Positions 27,615-36,216 of a stretch of 64,000 nucleotides of DNA are shown here, piece by piece. Location: the NCBI RefSeq assembly GCF_035917995.1, contig NZ_CP109131.1, positions 2,356,001 to 2,420,000 on the forward strand, in the 5' to 3' direction. A program made the translations under genes and the position numbers. The stretch comes from Streptosporangium sp. NBC_01755 (GTDB taxonomy: Bacteria > Actinomycetota > Actinomycetes > Streptosporangiales > Streptosporangiaceae). Position 1 is the stretch's first letter. Each line of letters opens with the position of its first letter. Below the pieces are notes generated by a model. It made no database searches and had not been told where the DNA came from. It saw only the letters and a list, made by a program, of their open reading frames with translations.

Positions 27615-28538
27615 TCAGAACAGGGAGGTCTGGATTGCGGCGCTTGGAGAGGAGAACGGGCCAAGGGTGATGCGGCGGCCCTTGAGCGCGCCGAGATCGA
27701 GGAGGTAGCCCATCGCGTCGTTGTGGTCCAGGACGGCGAGAACCTGGGAGCCGACGCAGGAGACGGGGGTGAATCCGTGCTTGCCTTCTCGCAGGTCGTG
27801 CGGGTAGAGGGCCCGCTCCCGGCTGGCGGTGCGGAGGCGGTCGCCCTCTGCTGGCGGGGTCCATGCCTCCAGCACCGAGGGGGTGCTCATGTCGGCGAGC
27901 GTGTCGGAGGCGCGGGCGACGTGCTGCTCGTGGGCAGCGCGGGGAGTAGACAGGTCAGTCAGGCCGACCAGGGCTTGGAGTTTAGCCGCGGCCCGTACGG
28001 TCTGGGGTAGCTGAAGGCGGTGGGTGAGGGCGTCTTCGAGATGGCGTACGGCCCGGCCGTCGGGGCTTTTGGTCAGGTAGGTGGCGAACAGCGCTCCTTG
28101 TTCGTCGAGACGGGAGCGTTTGCGCGGCTCGGCTGCGGTGCCGACCTTGGTCGTTCCGTCAGCGAAGGTCGCCAGGTACAGCCAGTGCGGCTGGTCCATA
28201 TACCTGACAAGGGCCTCGGGAGCATGGCTGCCCTGGTGGAACTGGTGGGCGGAACGGAAGTCGTCGCGTCCGGCGCATCGGGTGCACTGGCCGCTCTGCT
28301 CGGCGGGCGCACGGTCGGGACAGGCGAGGGCCTCGACGCGGACGGTGTCGGCGAACCGGTACCGGCCAGTGCACCATCGGCCGGTACCAGTCACCTGGAA
28401 GCCAAGTCGTTGGTGCATGATCTCGGCGTACGCCAGTGGCCCGCCGGGTAGCGGAGCGAGCAGCAGCCGGGGGTCCCCGGTCGCCCAGGTGATGCCGTGG
28501 CACACGTACTCACCTTCTTCGGGCAGAGGCACTGGCAT
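27615..28538 (-). CDS. DUF2797 family protein
   Basis: 307 residues from ATG 28538, with AGGAG 6 nt upstream. Features of DUF2797: a cysteine/histidine cluster (ALACPDRAPAEQSGQCTRCAG, then FHQGSHAP), followed by a GIY-YIG-like strand set (HWLYLATFADGTTKVGTA, RKRSRLDEQGALFATYL). The family has unknown activity; the fold suggests nucleic-acid or nucleotide binding with a zinc site. It lies 26 bp after the kinase gene in the tightly spaced minus-strand run, so co-expression with the deazaguanine genes is likely. Confidence 0.75.
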   Translation of the reverse strand: MPVPLPEEGEYVCHGITWATGDPRLLLAPLPGGPLAYAEIMHQRLGFQVTGTGRWCTGRYRFADTVRVEALACPDRAPAEQSGQCTRCAGRDDFRSAHQFHQGSHAPEALVRYMDQPHWLYLATFADGTTKVGTAAEPRKRSRLDEQGALFATYLTKSPDGRAVRHLEDALTHRLQLPQTVRAAAKLQALVGLTDLSTPRAAHEQHVARASDTLADMSTPSVLEAWTPPAEGDRLRTASRERALYPHDLREGKHGFTPVSCVGSQVLAVLDHNDAMGYLLDLGALKGRRITLGPFSSPSAAIQTSLF

Positions 28539-28564
28539 GGCGGACTCCTTGTCGTAGGGATGAG

Positions 28565-29260
28565 TCAGAGCGTGAGCTGGAGGCGCTCGGCAAGGGCGTC
28601 GGCGGCGTTCTTGAACACGGCGTCGCGGTCCATGCCGGTGACGTCCAGTGACAGCCAGCCGCCGCGCTGCTCCTGTTGGCTCAGCTGGGCTAGGACGGTG
28701 TCCTGGTAGCGGATGAAGTTCTCCTCGCTGCGACCGGAGTGGCCAGTCTCCAGGGAAGTGAACTCGCCCTTACGGCGCAGGGCTTCGCGGGCGCCGATGC
28801 GCAGGAAGATCACCAGGTCGGGTTCGGTGAGGTGGGCGAAGACCCGTTCGGCGAGGCGGGTGGAGACCTCGGGGTTGACCGCGTAGCGAGCGAGGATCTT
28901 GTGGTGCGCGTTGTCGAGGATGACGTGGGTACCGGCGGCGAGGACAGGCTGGATCACCAGTTCGTCCTGAAGGGAGTACCAGGCAGCCAGCGCCAGCAGC
29001 CAGTAGTGGTCGCCGCAGGCCTGGGCGACGCGGGTGTCGCGACGGTAGATGAGCTCGTTGAGCCGGTCCAGGTAGGCGGACAGGTCAGGGTCCATGGGGA
29101 CGTCGGTGGTGTGCTTGCCGACCAGGATGGCCGGGTGGCCGGCGTCGACCAATGCCTGATGCAGGCGGGCGGCGAGGGTGGACTTGCCTGCGCCGTCGAT
29201 ACCGGTGACCGTGATCTCCCGCCCGCGCACAGGGCTGGCGGGCTGTGCTGCGACTGTCAT
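28565..29260 (-). CDS. thymidylate-kinase-like nucleotide kinase
   Basis: 231 residues from ATG 29260, with GGAGG 9 nt upstream. The P-loop GIDGAGKST (20-28) and the DR/LID-like stretches fit the dTMP-kinase superfamily (VILDNAHHKILARYAVNPEVS, PDLVIFLRIGAREALRRKGEF). These phosphorylate a nucleoside monophosphate with ATP. The usual DRY/DRW motif after the second strand is replaced here by DNAHHK, so the substrate may not be dTMP. It lies in the operon with phosphorylase-like, transglycosylase-like and folE genes, suggesting a modified nucleotide substrate (inference). Confidence 0.78.
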   Translation of the reverse strand: MTVAAQPASPVRGREITVTGIDGAGKSTLAARLHQALVDAGHPAILVGKHTTDVPMDPDLSAYLDRLNELIYRRDTRVAQACGDHYWLLALAAWYSLQDELVIQPVLAAGTHVILDNAHHKILARYAVNPEVSTRLAERVFAHLTEPDLVIFLRIGAREALRRKGEFTSLETGHSGRSEENFIRYQDTVLAQLSQQEQRGGWLSLDVTGMDRDAVFKNAADALAERLQLTL

Positions 29261-29282
29261 GGTCGTGTTCCTCCATGGAGGC

Positions 29283-30349
29283 TCAGCTGGGGCGGACTGC
29301 CAGGCGGTTGGCGATGGTGTCGCGGATCCGGCTGACCAGGACGGCGCGCCGCCGGACGACATCGCCGTGACGCTCATTGGATAGGTCCGCTGGGTAGTGG
29401 CGGGCGAGATTGTTGGAAATGACGTGGAGGTAGCCGAAGCTGATCCCCGCGCGGCGCGCGGCCGCCCCCATGGGGCCGATCTCGGGATCGACGAAGGCGT
29501 GTCCGGCGTACCTGGCCAGCCAGTCACGGTTCTCCAAGAGGATCGACGGCGAGGTCACGTGGACGCCCGTTTGCACATCGAGCTGGGCAGCGGCGAAGTC
29601 ACCGAAGAAGTCGTTCCACGTAATCAGGGAGCCGTCGACGAGGCTCTCCTTGCCGGTCGCGAGCATCATGTTGGGCTCCATCTGGGGCATCAGAGCGCCC
29701 ACCTTGCCGACGTAGACGACAGCACGGGCGCCGAGCTCGGCCAGTCGGCCGACGACTCGGCCGGCGACGTCGCCCCAGATGCTGTGCCGGAAGCCGAGGT
29801 AGACCACCGGTGGCCATGCAGTCTGGCGAGGTGCCAGGCGTAGCCCGGCCCATGCGTCCAGACCGCGCCAGCGGGTGCCAGGTGCTCCAGTGCCCAGCCG
29901 ACGATCACCAGGTCACCGTCGAGCGCGAGGTCGAGTTGCTCGACGGCCCTACGGCAGAGGTCGGGATCGGGCAGCTGATAGGTGACGTTGTCGGCGGGGC
30001 GGCCGGTCATCGCGAGGTACGTGGCGATGATCAGGCCGTAGTGGTGAACATAGTCGGCACCGGGGAACGCCTTGACCACCAGATCTCGGCCATGGACTTC
30101 TGCGGTGGGGCGCTCCCAGTTGAACAACTTGCCATTCTTCTCGTACTGGGAGATCACGGCCAGGCGGTCGTAGTCGCCGACGATGCGGATGCTGTCCCAG
30201 GGCTGCTCCTGGATGAGGTGATGGACCTTGATCCGCAGATAACGCAGCAGGCTGTCCGGGCTCATCGTGTGCCTGTCCACCTCGATCGGCGGCGCGGGCA
30301 CCACGGCACCGGCACTGCGCGCGAGCAGGGGGTCGGGCAGGATGCTCAT
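29283..30349 (-). pseudogene. nucleoside-phosphorylase-like gene, broken by a single-base frameshift
   Basis: Starts at ATG 30349 (GGAGG upstream; ATGA overlap with the preceding gene). About 180 residues read well up to YAWHLARLHGH near 29815, then the frame turns to nonsense. In the neighbouring frame the protein continues at once as PVVYLGFRHSIWGDVAGRVV and runs to 29283. Adding one C in the CACCGGTG at 29805-29813 restores a 355-residue protein. The second half (VVYVGKVGALMP, ENRDWLARYAGHAFVDPEIG, GYLHVISNN) resembles purine-nucleoside phosphorylases and nucleosidases. It could be a true mutation or a sequencing error in a C run. Confidence 0.65.
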
Positions 30350-31158
30350 GAACGACCCTCCGGGATCCGCACATTGCTGCCCGCCGCCGACCGGACGACG
30401 GCGATGTTCTGCCGGATCAGGTCGAACCGCTTCTCGGGGATCGGGCCGAGATGTTCGATGCGAGGGGTCTTGGGCTTGTCGTACGGCCCGTCAGGCAGCA
30501 TCGCGATGCCCATCGCGCCGAGGATGACCGGGGCGGCGCCGTCGGCAGAGGCGATCCACTCATGCTCGCACTGCTCGGCCAGTTCCAGGTGCCCGGTCCG
30601 GCCGAGGCCCAGCAGCCGGTAGACGATCCGCTCCTCGAGCATGCCGTGGTCCTCCAGGTAGCGGGTGGCTGTCCACCGAGTACGGCACAACCACTCCTCC
30701 GGGGCGGGACGCCGGGAGGCGGGCAGTGCGATCGCGCCCGCGTAGTCGCTGGAGACGAAGTGGTCGTAGCAGCGCAGCCACTCCTGGTCGTCCGCTGCGT
30801 GCAGCACGGCGCACAGGCGGAACTCATCGCTCAGCTCGCGGATCTCACGTGCGGCTTCGTCGCTGGCCTTGATCGTCGCGGCGCCGTCCGACAAGACGTC
30901 TGGGAGGATGATCTCGCGAGCGTCAACCGCACGAGCAGCCGCGACCAGATCGACGGGTGGCAGGGCATGGCCGAGGTCGAAGACGCCGTTGTCGACGACG
31001 ATCTCCGCACCGCGTTTGGCCTCACGACGGAAGAATTCCCGGTAGGCGGAGTCGGACAGGACACGCTGGGCGGCCACGTGGTGCACGCGGGCAGGCTCCT
31101 GGGCGACGAACACCTCCAGGTAGCCGGGCGGGGCGATCACGGAGAAATCGATGGCCAT
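30346..31158 (-). CDS. TGT/DpdA-like transglycosylase
   Basis: 270 residues from ATG 31158. The (beta-alpha)8 pattern carries three acidic motifs in the order seen in tRNA-guanine transglycosylases and DpdA proteins: VVDNGVFD with Asp56 (compare DSGGFQ), ILPDV with Asp87 and WIASADGAAPV with Asp206 at the nucleophile position after a GLGRTGHLEL glycine loop. These enzymes exchange a guanine or attach a 7-deazaguanine base to a ribose. It is shorter than bacterial TGT (about 370) and lacks the Cys3His zinc site. It overlaps folE by 1 bp (TGATG) and the phosphorylase-like gene by 4 bp. Substrate, DNA, tRNA or sugar phosphate, is unknown. Confidence 0.65.
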   Translation of the reverse strand: MAIDFSVIAPPGYLEVFVAQEPARVHHVAAQRVLSDSAYREFFRREAKRGAEIVVDNGVFDLGHALPPVDLVAAARAVDAREIILPDVLSDGAATIKASDEAAREIRELSDEFRLCAVLHAADDQEWLRCYDHFVSSDYAGAIALPASRRPAPEEWLCRTRWTATRYLEDHGMLEERIVYRLLGLGRTGHLELAEQCEHEWIASADGAAPVILGAMGIAMLPDGPYDKPKTPRIEHLGPIPEKRFDLIRQNIAVVRSAAGSNVRIPEGRS

Positions 31159-31802
31159 CACGCCGCCCCCCACTGGCCTATGGCGAGGGTGAGGAACTGC
31201 TGGGAGAGCGCCGGATCGTCCTGGAACCGGCCGCCGACCTGCAACGTGGTGGTACGGGCGGCCTCCAAGCGCACTCCACGCATGCTCATGCATAGGTGGG
31301 TGCCACGGACAGCGACCGCTACGTCCTTGCTGCCGATCACGCTAGCGATCTCCTCGGCGACCTGCCGGGTGAACCGCTCCTGCACCTGGAGCCGTCCGGC
31401 GTAACGCAGAGCGATCCGCCCGAACTTCGACAGCCCGACCACCTCACCGTCAGGCAGGTAGCCGACCGCGACCTCCAGGTTCATGGGCAGAAGGTGATGC
31501 TCACAGAGAGACCACACGCTCATGCCGCCGACCACGACGAGCTGGTCGCTCAGGTGGGTCTCGGTGAAAGACATGACCTTCGCAGACGGCTCCGGCGACA
31601 GGAACGAGTTCCACCAGGACGCGACCCGAGCCGGCGTGTCCGCCAGCCCCTCCCGCCTGGGGTCCTCGCCGAGCGCGGCCAAGAGCTGGCCGATCAGCTC
31701 GGTGACGCGCTCGGTGTCGACCGACACTGGAGCAACCGGGTCGGATTGTGCTGGCACGGCGGCACTCTGGCCGGACACCGGACTGTAGACGGCGTTCGTC
31801 AT
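31158..31802 (-). CDS. folE: GTP cyclohydrolase I
   Basis: 214 residues from ATG 31802 (GAGG upstream). FolE opens GTP to 7,8-dihydroneopterin triphosphate, the first step of both folate and 7-deazaguanine synthesis. The zinc ligands are visible in SLCEHHLLP and THLCMSMRG, and the fold motifs GLADTPARVA, VVGLSKFGRIALRYAGRLQVQERFT and TTLQVGG follow the family order. Sitting directly before the transglycosylase-like gene and near queD and queE, it is most likely the dedicated pathway copy rather than the folate enzyme. Confidence 0.92.
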   Translation of the reverse strand: MTNAVYSPVSGQSAAVPAQSDPVAPVSVDTERVTELIGQLLAALGEDPRREGLADTPARVASWWNSFLSPEPSAKVMSFTETHLSDQLVVVGGMSVWSLCEHHLLPMNLEVAVGYLPDGEVVGLSKFGRIALRYAGRLQVQERFTRQVAEEIASVIGSKDVAVAVRGTHLCMSMRGVRLEAARTTTLQVGGRFQDDPALSQQFLTLAIGQWGAA

Positions 31803-32113
31803 GAGATTTTGCCTCGCTTCCAAGTGCTGAGGATGGAGGGCTGAGCTACGGGGTGTGCGGTCAGCGTCCGAGAGGTGCGAACGCCAGGGGGTGCAGATGC
31901 CTAGCTATGCGCCATTGGTCAGTGGCCGGTCGGGCTCCGAGCCGCGAACACTCGGGTGGCCTCGATGCCCGCCCTTCGCCGTGGGGCCCTCCAGCATCAC
32001 GGCCACCGAACCCATCCGTACTGAAGATCGGCTGGAGACGCGGATGCGCTCGGCGATGATCAGCCAGAACTCGGTGGCGCTCCATCCGGGCATCTTTTGA
32101 GCTGAGGAGGGGG
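31803..32113. other. intergenic stretch between folE and queD
   Basis: 311 bp without a supported gene. A minus-strand frame contains MPGWSATEFWLIIAERIR, which looks like the first helix of a GntR-type regulator but degenerates at once, so it may be a remnant. The stretch could hold the folE promoter; I do not recognise a riboswitch in it. Confidence 0.35.
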
Positions 32114-32524
32114 TTATCGCTCTTCTACGTCGAAGCGAGCCCAACTGCGCTCTGTCTCGCGAACCCGGATGGCGACCAGTTGGCTGGGGATGACCGGCTC
32201 AACGTTCTGGATGAACCAACCGGCCAGGAACTGGGCCAAGCGCTCAGAGGTCGGCTCGCAGGGCATGATCTCGTGCAGATTGTGGTGATCGAATTCGGTG
32301 TCCAGGAACTTCTTGAACGGCGCGAGGTCTCCGAAGTCGGTGACGAAGCCCGGCTCTTCCAGGACGGGGGCGGTCAGGATCACCTCGACCATGTAGTTGT
32401 GCCCGTGCTGCCGCGAGCACTTATGCTCGGGCGCGAGGCTGGGTAGCCGGTGCCCGGCCTCGAAATCGAACAGCTTGCCGATGGTGTGCTTGCCGGGTGG
32501 GAGCGGCACCGTGCTGAAGTCCAT
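32114..32524 (-). CDS. queD: 6-carboxy-5,6,7,8-tetrahydropterin synthase (QueD)
   Basis: 136 residues from ATG 32524, with AGGAGGAG 4 nt upstream. QueD converts dihydroneopterin triphosphate to 6-carboxytetrahydropterin. The zinc histidines appear in FDFEAGHRL and CSRQHGHNYMVEV; the catalytic Cys is in SRQHGH context. FVTDFGDLAPFKKFLDTEFDHHNLHE and VRETERSWARF match the family. The next step is QueE, encoded upstream. It is separated from queE by about 200 bp and from folE by about 310 bp. Confidence 0.92.
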   Translation of the reverse strand: MDFSTVPLPPGKHTIGKLFDFEAGHRLPSLAPEHKCSRQHGHNYMVEVILTAPVLEEPGFVTDFGDLAPFKKFLDTEFDHHNLHEIMPCEPTSERLAQFLAGWFIQNVEPVIPSQLVAIRVRETERSWARFDVEER

Positions 32525-32722
32525 GGACTCCTCCTGTGCGACGGGGTTTTGGAAATGCGGGCGGCAGGAGGCCGCAAGACAGTCATGTAGTCCCACGCTT
32601 CATCTGTGGTGCTGTGGATTCCTAAGGCGGTGAGGAACGGCAGGAACCCTGGGCGGGTGGATAACCGGCGAGGGTGGGTCCACGTGACTCTTCGGCAGGA
32701 GCGTGATGAACGGGTTTGCGGG

Positions 32723-33457
32723 TCAGCGGCCGCGCTCGTCGCCCCACAGCAGGACGTGGAGGCGCTGGGTCATGGACCAGCCGCGGGCGATTACGTCGTC
32801 GGCCAGTTCGCGGGCTCGGGTGATCACGGCATCCGGGGTCCTGCCCTCCGGCATCACGTACACCGGGGAGAGCCCGTAGCGCTGGACGAGATCATCGATC
32901 TCGTCCAGGTCCGACCTCTCGGTGGCGACGAACTTGAAGACTGCCTTACCGCTGCCCACGAGGGCGGTCAGCGCCTCGGGGACAATGCGCATGCTCTCGG
33001 CCATGCCAGCGTTGGACAACTTGGGCGAAACGTTGAACCGGACACCGTCTATGAGCAGTTCGGGTAGCGGTCCGAACGTGCCGTTGGTCTCGAACTCCAC
33101 TCGGCGGTTGGCGTCAACCAGGCGGAGCACCAGCGGAACGAGTTGCTGCTGCTGGATCAAGGGCTCCCCGCCAGTGATTACCACGAGGGCGGTGTCCAGG
33201 AGCAGTAACTCGTCTCCCACCTCAGTGACGCTGCGCCGGGACGACTCTCTGCGCAGGTCATACCGGGTGGTGTCCCAGGTGTAGGGGGTGTCGCACGGCA
33301 TCCGTCCGCTGCAGGCCAGGTTGCATCGAGACAGGCGCAGGAAGGCCGCACGTGTGCCGAGGCTGGGTCCTTCGCCCTGGAAGGTGGGGCCGAACAGTTC
33401 CGCCACGATCAAGTTGGTTTCCCTCGTTGGGATGGCGGCTCTGGTGTGCGTGTTCAT
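32723..33457 (-). CDS. queE: 7-carboxy-7-deazaguanine synthase (QueE), radical SAM
   Basis: 244 residues from ATG 33457, with GGAG 5 nt upstream. QueE rearranges 6-carboxytetrahydropterin to 7-carboxy-7-deazaguanine with SAM and a 4Fe-4S cluster. LFGPTFQGEGPSLGTRAAFLRL, CDTPYTWD, VVITGGEPLIQ and VEFETNGT are QueE signatures. The cluster cysteines read CNLACSGRMPC, that is CX3CX5C rather than the common CX3CX2C, so this protein has a longer final loop. It appears to be the first gene of the minus-strand deazaguanine run. Confidence 0.9.
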   Translation of the reverse strand: MNTHTRAAIPTRETNLIVAELFGPTFQGEGPSLGTRAAFLRLSRCNLACSGRMPCDTPYTWDTTRYDLRRESSRRSVTEVGDELLLLDTALVVITGGEPLIQQQQLVPLVLRLVDANRRVEFETNGTFGPLPELLIDGVRFNVSPKLSNAGMAESMRIVPEALTALVGSGKAVFKFVATERSDLDEIDDLVQRYGLSPVYVMPEGRTPDAVITRARELADDVIARGWSMTQRLHVLLWGDERGR

Positions 33458-33619
33458 TGTTCTCCAGGTCGCATTGGACCGAGGCGGCGGCCGTCTCGCT
33501 CAGACGGATCACCTTGGGTCGGTGGGGACATTGGGTCTGAGGTTCTCGGGGAACCCGGCGGGTGGGGTTGTCACACACGCCGCAGCACAGGTGCTGCGGC
33601 ACCAGGTTGAATGCCTGTG

Positions 33620-34075
33620 TCACAGGGCACCACCGGTCAGATCGAACACAGCCACAACGGCTTTTCCTCCTTCGACCGCCTGGACCGTCCAGGCGGTCGA
33701 GAACTGCGCGACCAGGTACAGGCCGCGGCCGCTTTCACTGTCGGCGTCGCCAACCAGGTCCACCGTCGAAGCCGTGGGGATAGCACTGATATTGGCTCCA
33801 CGGTCCACGACGCTCACCGCGGCGCCCTTCTCGTAGACGTCCAAGGTCATCGAGACGACTCCGTTGCCGTGCTGAATGGCGTTGCCGACCAGTTCGTTGG
33901 TTACGAGTACCGCGTCGTCGATCTGCTCTGTGCTGGCATGACGGGTTAGTGCCGTGCGCACCCGCTGTCGGGCGACCGACTGAGGAGCGGCGACCCTGCT
34001 GAGGGCAACGTCGGCATGGTCGACCAGTTCTCCCAGGCCGTAGTCGCGGATCAACTCGGCGGTCGTCGGGGGCAC
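33620..34075 (-). CDS. RsbW-like ATP-binding regulator
   Basis: 151 residues from GTG 34075, with AGGAG about 7 nt upstream. GHKL motifs: N box LVTNELVGNAIQHGNG, G1 VVDRGANIS and G2 SGRGLYLVAQFSTAW. It resembles anti-sigma factor kinases without other domains. It lies upstream of queE on the same strand after a 160-bp gap, so it may be its regulator or simply a neighbour. No anti-anti-sigma partner is adjacent. Confidence 0.75.
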   Translation of the reverse strand: MPPTTAELIRDYGLGELVDHADVALSRVAAPQSVARQRVRTALTRHASTEQIDDAVLVTNELVGNAIQHGNGVVSMTLDVYEKGAAVSVVDRGANISAIPTASTVDLVGDADSESGRGLYLVAQFSTAWTVQAVEGGKAVVAVFDLTGGAL

Positions 34076-34305
34076 TCCTCATCTCCTCGCACTGATGCTT
34101 TTCGGCGCGGGCCGATATCAGCCCGAGCCCACCATGACGCACGCTTCGTGGCACCAGTACGCCAAACCGTTGCCACTTCGCGGCCATTTCTGCGAGGGAA
34201 GATCATTCAACGTGCGAGAGGCGATCACAGGGCTAGCGCACGCGCACTCCTACTCCGACGGCTGGCCCCCAGCGAGAAGCGCGCTGGTGGTGACGGTAAT
34301 CCTCG

Positions 34306-34657
34306 GTGGCAAAGCCCCATAGCTCTGGCCTCGCCTCCGCGTCACCAGTCGGACGGTTGGCCCATCCTCAGCTGGCCTCAAAGCCACTCACCGCCGACAT
34401 GCTCACCCTGCTCCACCCGTGGGAAGAATCAGGCGACCGAGAGCTCCTACCGGGGCCGGCGCCCGCGGTGTTCTGCCGCGGAGATTCCAACCTGCTGAAC
34501 TGGCTGTGGGACGGAGGCGAAATTCGCTGCGTCGACTTCGAGTTCTCCGGTTACTCCGATACCGCGTTCGACGCCGCCGACCTCTGTGAGCACATCAGCG
34601 CCCGCGATATTGACGACGAGGTCTGGGAAAGTCTGCATGCCGATCTGGGGGTCACCA
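34306..34657 (+). pseudogene. phosphotransferase (APH-like) gene, part left of the insertion
   Basis: The frame carries the C-terminal catalytic half of an aminoglycoside-phosphotransferase-like protein: VFCRGDSNLLNWLWDGG (Brenner motif, catalytic Asp and Asn) and RCVDFEFSGYSDTAFDAADLCEH (DFE metal motif). It runs into the ISAs1-type element at 34658. The stretch upstream (34076-34305) has only broken hints of an N-terminus in other frames, so that part has decayed as well. The missing tail lies at 36207-36362. Confidence 0.7.
34648..34657. repeat. left target-site duplication of the ISAs1-type element
   Basis: GGGGTCACCA, identical to 36207-36216 on the far side of the element. A 10-bp duplication fits the ISAs1 family. 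Confidence 0.85.
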
Positions 34658-36206
34658 CACGGCCCCGGCATGTTGAAGGTGTGCTCTCTCGTGGGTGATT
34701 TGAGCTCATAGGTCGAACAGGGTGAGCAGGCGGCGAGCGTCGTTTCGGTAGTGCCGCCGGGCGTAGGCCATGTTGACGTGGCCGACGTGGCGGAACGCGC
34801 CGATCGCGAGGTTTCTGCAGGTCGCCATCACCTGGGGCAGGCTGCCGGTACGGATCTGGCCGGCGTCCTCACGGAAGGTGACGTCCCGGACGTAGTGCTC
34901 GCGGTTTTCCACCCCCCAGTGCCGGCGGACGTAGGTGCCCAGATGGGCGGGTCCGGCCAGGTCGGCGGGCAGGTTCGTGATGGCGTAGGCCACCTCTTTA
35001 CTACTGCCCGCGCCGTGCAGATCGGCGACGTGCCGTACGATCCGCATGACCTGAACCGCGCCGGGGAAGTCGACGCCGTCTGCGGGGGCGGTACGGATGG
35101 TGCGGCGCTCGCTGCGGCCGTGGCCCCGGTCGATCTCTGTATGCCCGGTACCGGCCCGCTCGTGCTCGGCGTCGGTCCCCTCGGCCAGGACGGTCATCGC
35201 CGTGGCCAGGAGCACGGGCTGATTGTGCTTCAAAATCAGGACATAGTACGCGCCGAGGTCCTCGGTCAGATGTCGGGCGGTCTCGCGGACGGCGTGCAGC
35301 GCGTCGGCGGTCAGGACTGTGCCTGCCAGATCCACTTCGGCTATCAGTGGCTTGAGTTCGGGCACCTCGCTGGTCTTGGCGTCGATGGCCCGCTGAGCGA
35401 GCGTCGCATGCCGGGTGTGGCAGAACAGCGACAGCAGTTGGAGACGGCGGCCGTCGGGGCGGCGGGCTCCGCGGACGGCCTTGCCGTCGGCTGCAGCCGC
35501 GGGCAGCAACCCCACCATGGCGGGATGTTCCCGGTTGCGTCGGCGGACCCGCCGGGCTTCGCGCTCGTTCGACCATGCCGGCTCCGCCGGCTCGGCGGTG
35601 TCCGGTCGAGCCGCACCGGGGGTATCGGGATGGCCGGGTGCGTCGGCTGGGCGGGGCTCCTGCCCGGCCAGGTAAGCGCACACCTCGCGATCCAGTTGGT
35701 CGCCGTCGACCTCGCCCAGGACCCGGCGGAAGGTCCGTTCGCCGGGCGGCACATGCAGCCCGGTGAACGGATCACGTCACACCTCCAGTTCGGCCAGTAC
35801 TTCCTGCGGGTACGCGTCGGAGGCCCAGTGCCAGACCGCGATGATCGAGTCTCCGCCGACCACGGTCACCCCGCACGCGGCCAGTGCCAGGATCGAGGCC
35901 GGCGGATGCCGGACGTTTCGGGTGGAGCGGTGGTCGGAAATCCGGCGGAAGCGGGCCAGCAGTCCTTCGCGGGCCACCCGATCGGGCACCGATCCCGTTG
36001 TGTTGCCGCTCTCGATCGGGCTGATCAGCGATGATAGGGGCACGGGCACGGCTTCCTCCCGGATCGATTGGTGTGAGAACCTCGATCTTCGGGAGTCGTG
36101 CCCGTTTCCATGCCCGAATTGGGTCAGTTATTACCAGCGGCAGAGGCGCAGCCATTCGCGCGCAAGGAATCAAACCCGGTCAAAACTTCGAGATGCCGGG
36201 GCCGTG
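34658..36206 (-). mobile_element. ISAs1-family insertion sequence, 1549 bp
   Basis: Bounded by 21-bp inverted repeats with two mismatches (34658-34678 and 36186-36206), sharing the core CACGGCCCCGGCAT, and by 10-bp direct repeats GGGGTCACCA. It carries one transposase on the minus strand, which has an in-frame stop. It is inserted in the phosphotransferase gene; removing the element and one duplication restores that reading frame. The intact repeats suggest a fairly recent insertion. Confidence 0.88.
34706..36049 (-). pseudogene. ISAs1-family transposase with premature in-frame TGA
   Basis: The N-terminal part (36049-35777) has the transposase-associated domain (ARFRRISDHRSTRNVRHPPASILALAACGV in pattern). 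It ends in TGA at 35777-35779 after LAELEV. The same frame then continues without shift: RDPFTGLHVPPGERTFRRVLGEVDGDQL, DGKAVRGARRPDGR, TADALHAVRETARHL and RHWGVENREHYVRDVTFRED, the DDE catalytic region. Read through, it is about 447 residues, a normal length. A single base change (for example from TGG or CGA) explains the stop, so the element is probably unable to move itself. Confidence 0.85.
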
Positions 36207-36216
36207 GGGGTCACCA
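36207..36216. repeat. right target-site duplication of the ISAs1-type element
   Basis: GGGGTCACCA, the partner of 34648-34657, directly after the right inverted repeat. Confidence 0.85.

Noticed and set aside
31905..32144. GntR-like small gene between folE and queD
   Set aside because: Only the first 18 residues fit; the recognition helix and the rest of the domain are missing, and no ribosome binding site is seen.
33258..33623. Cys-rich small protein upstream of queE (CCGVCDNP)
   Set aside because: Most of the frame overlaps queE in another frame, with no ribosome binding site of its own.
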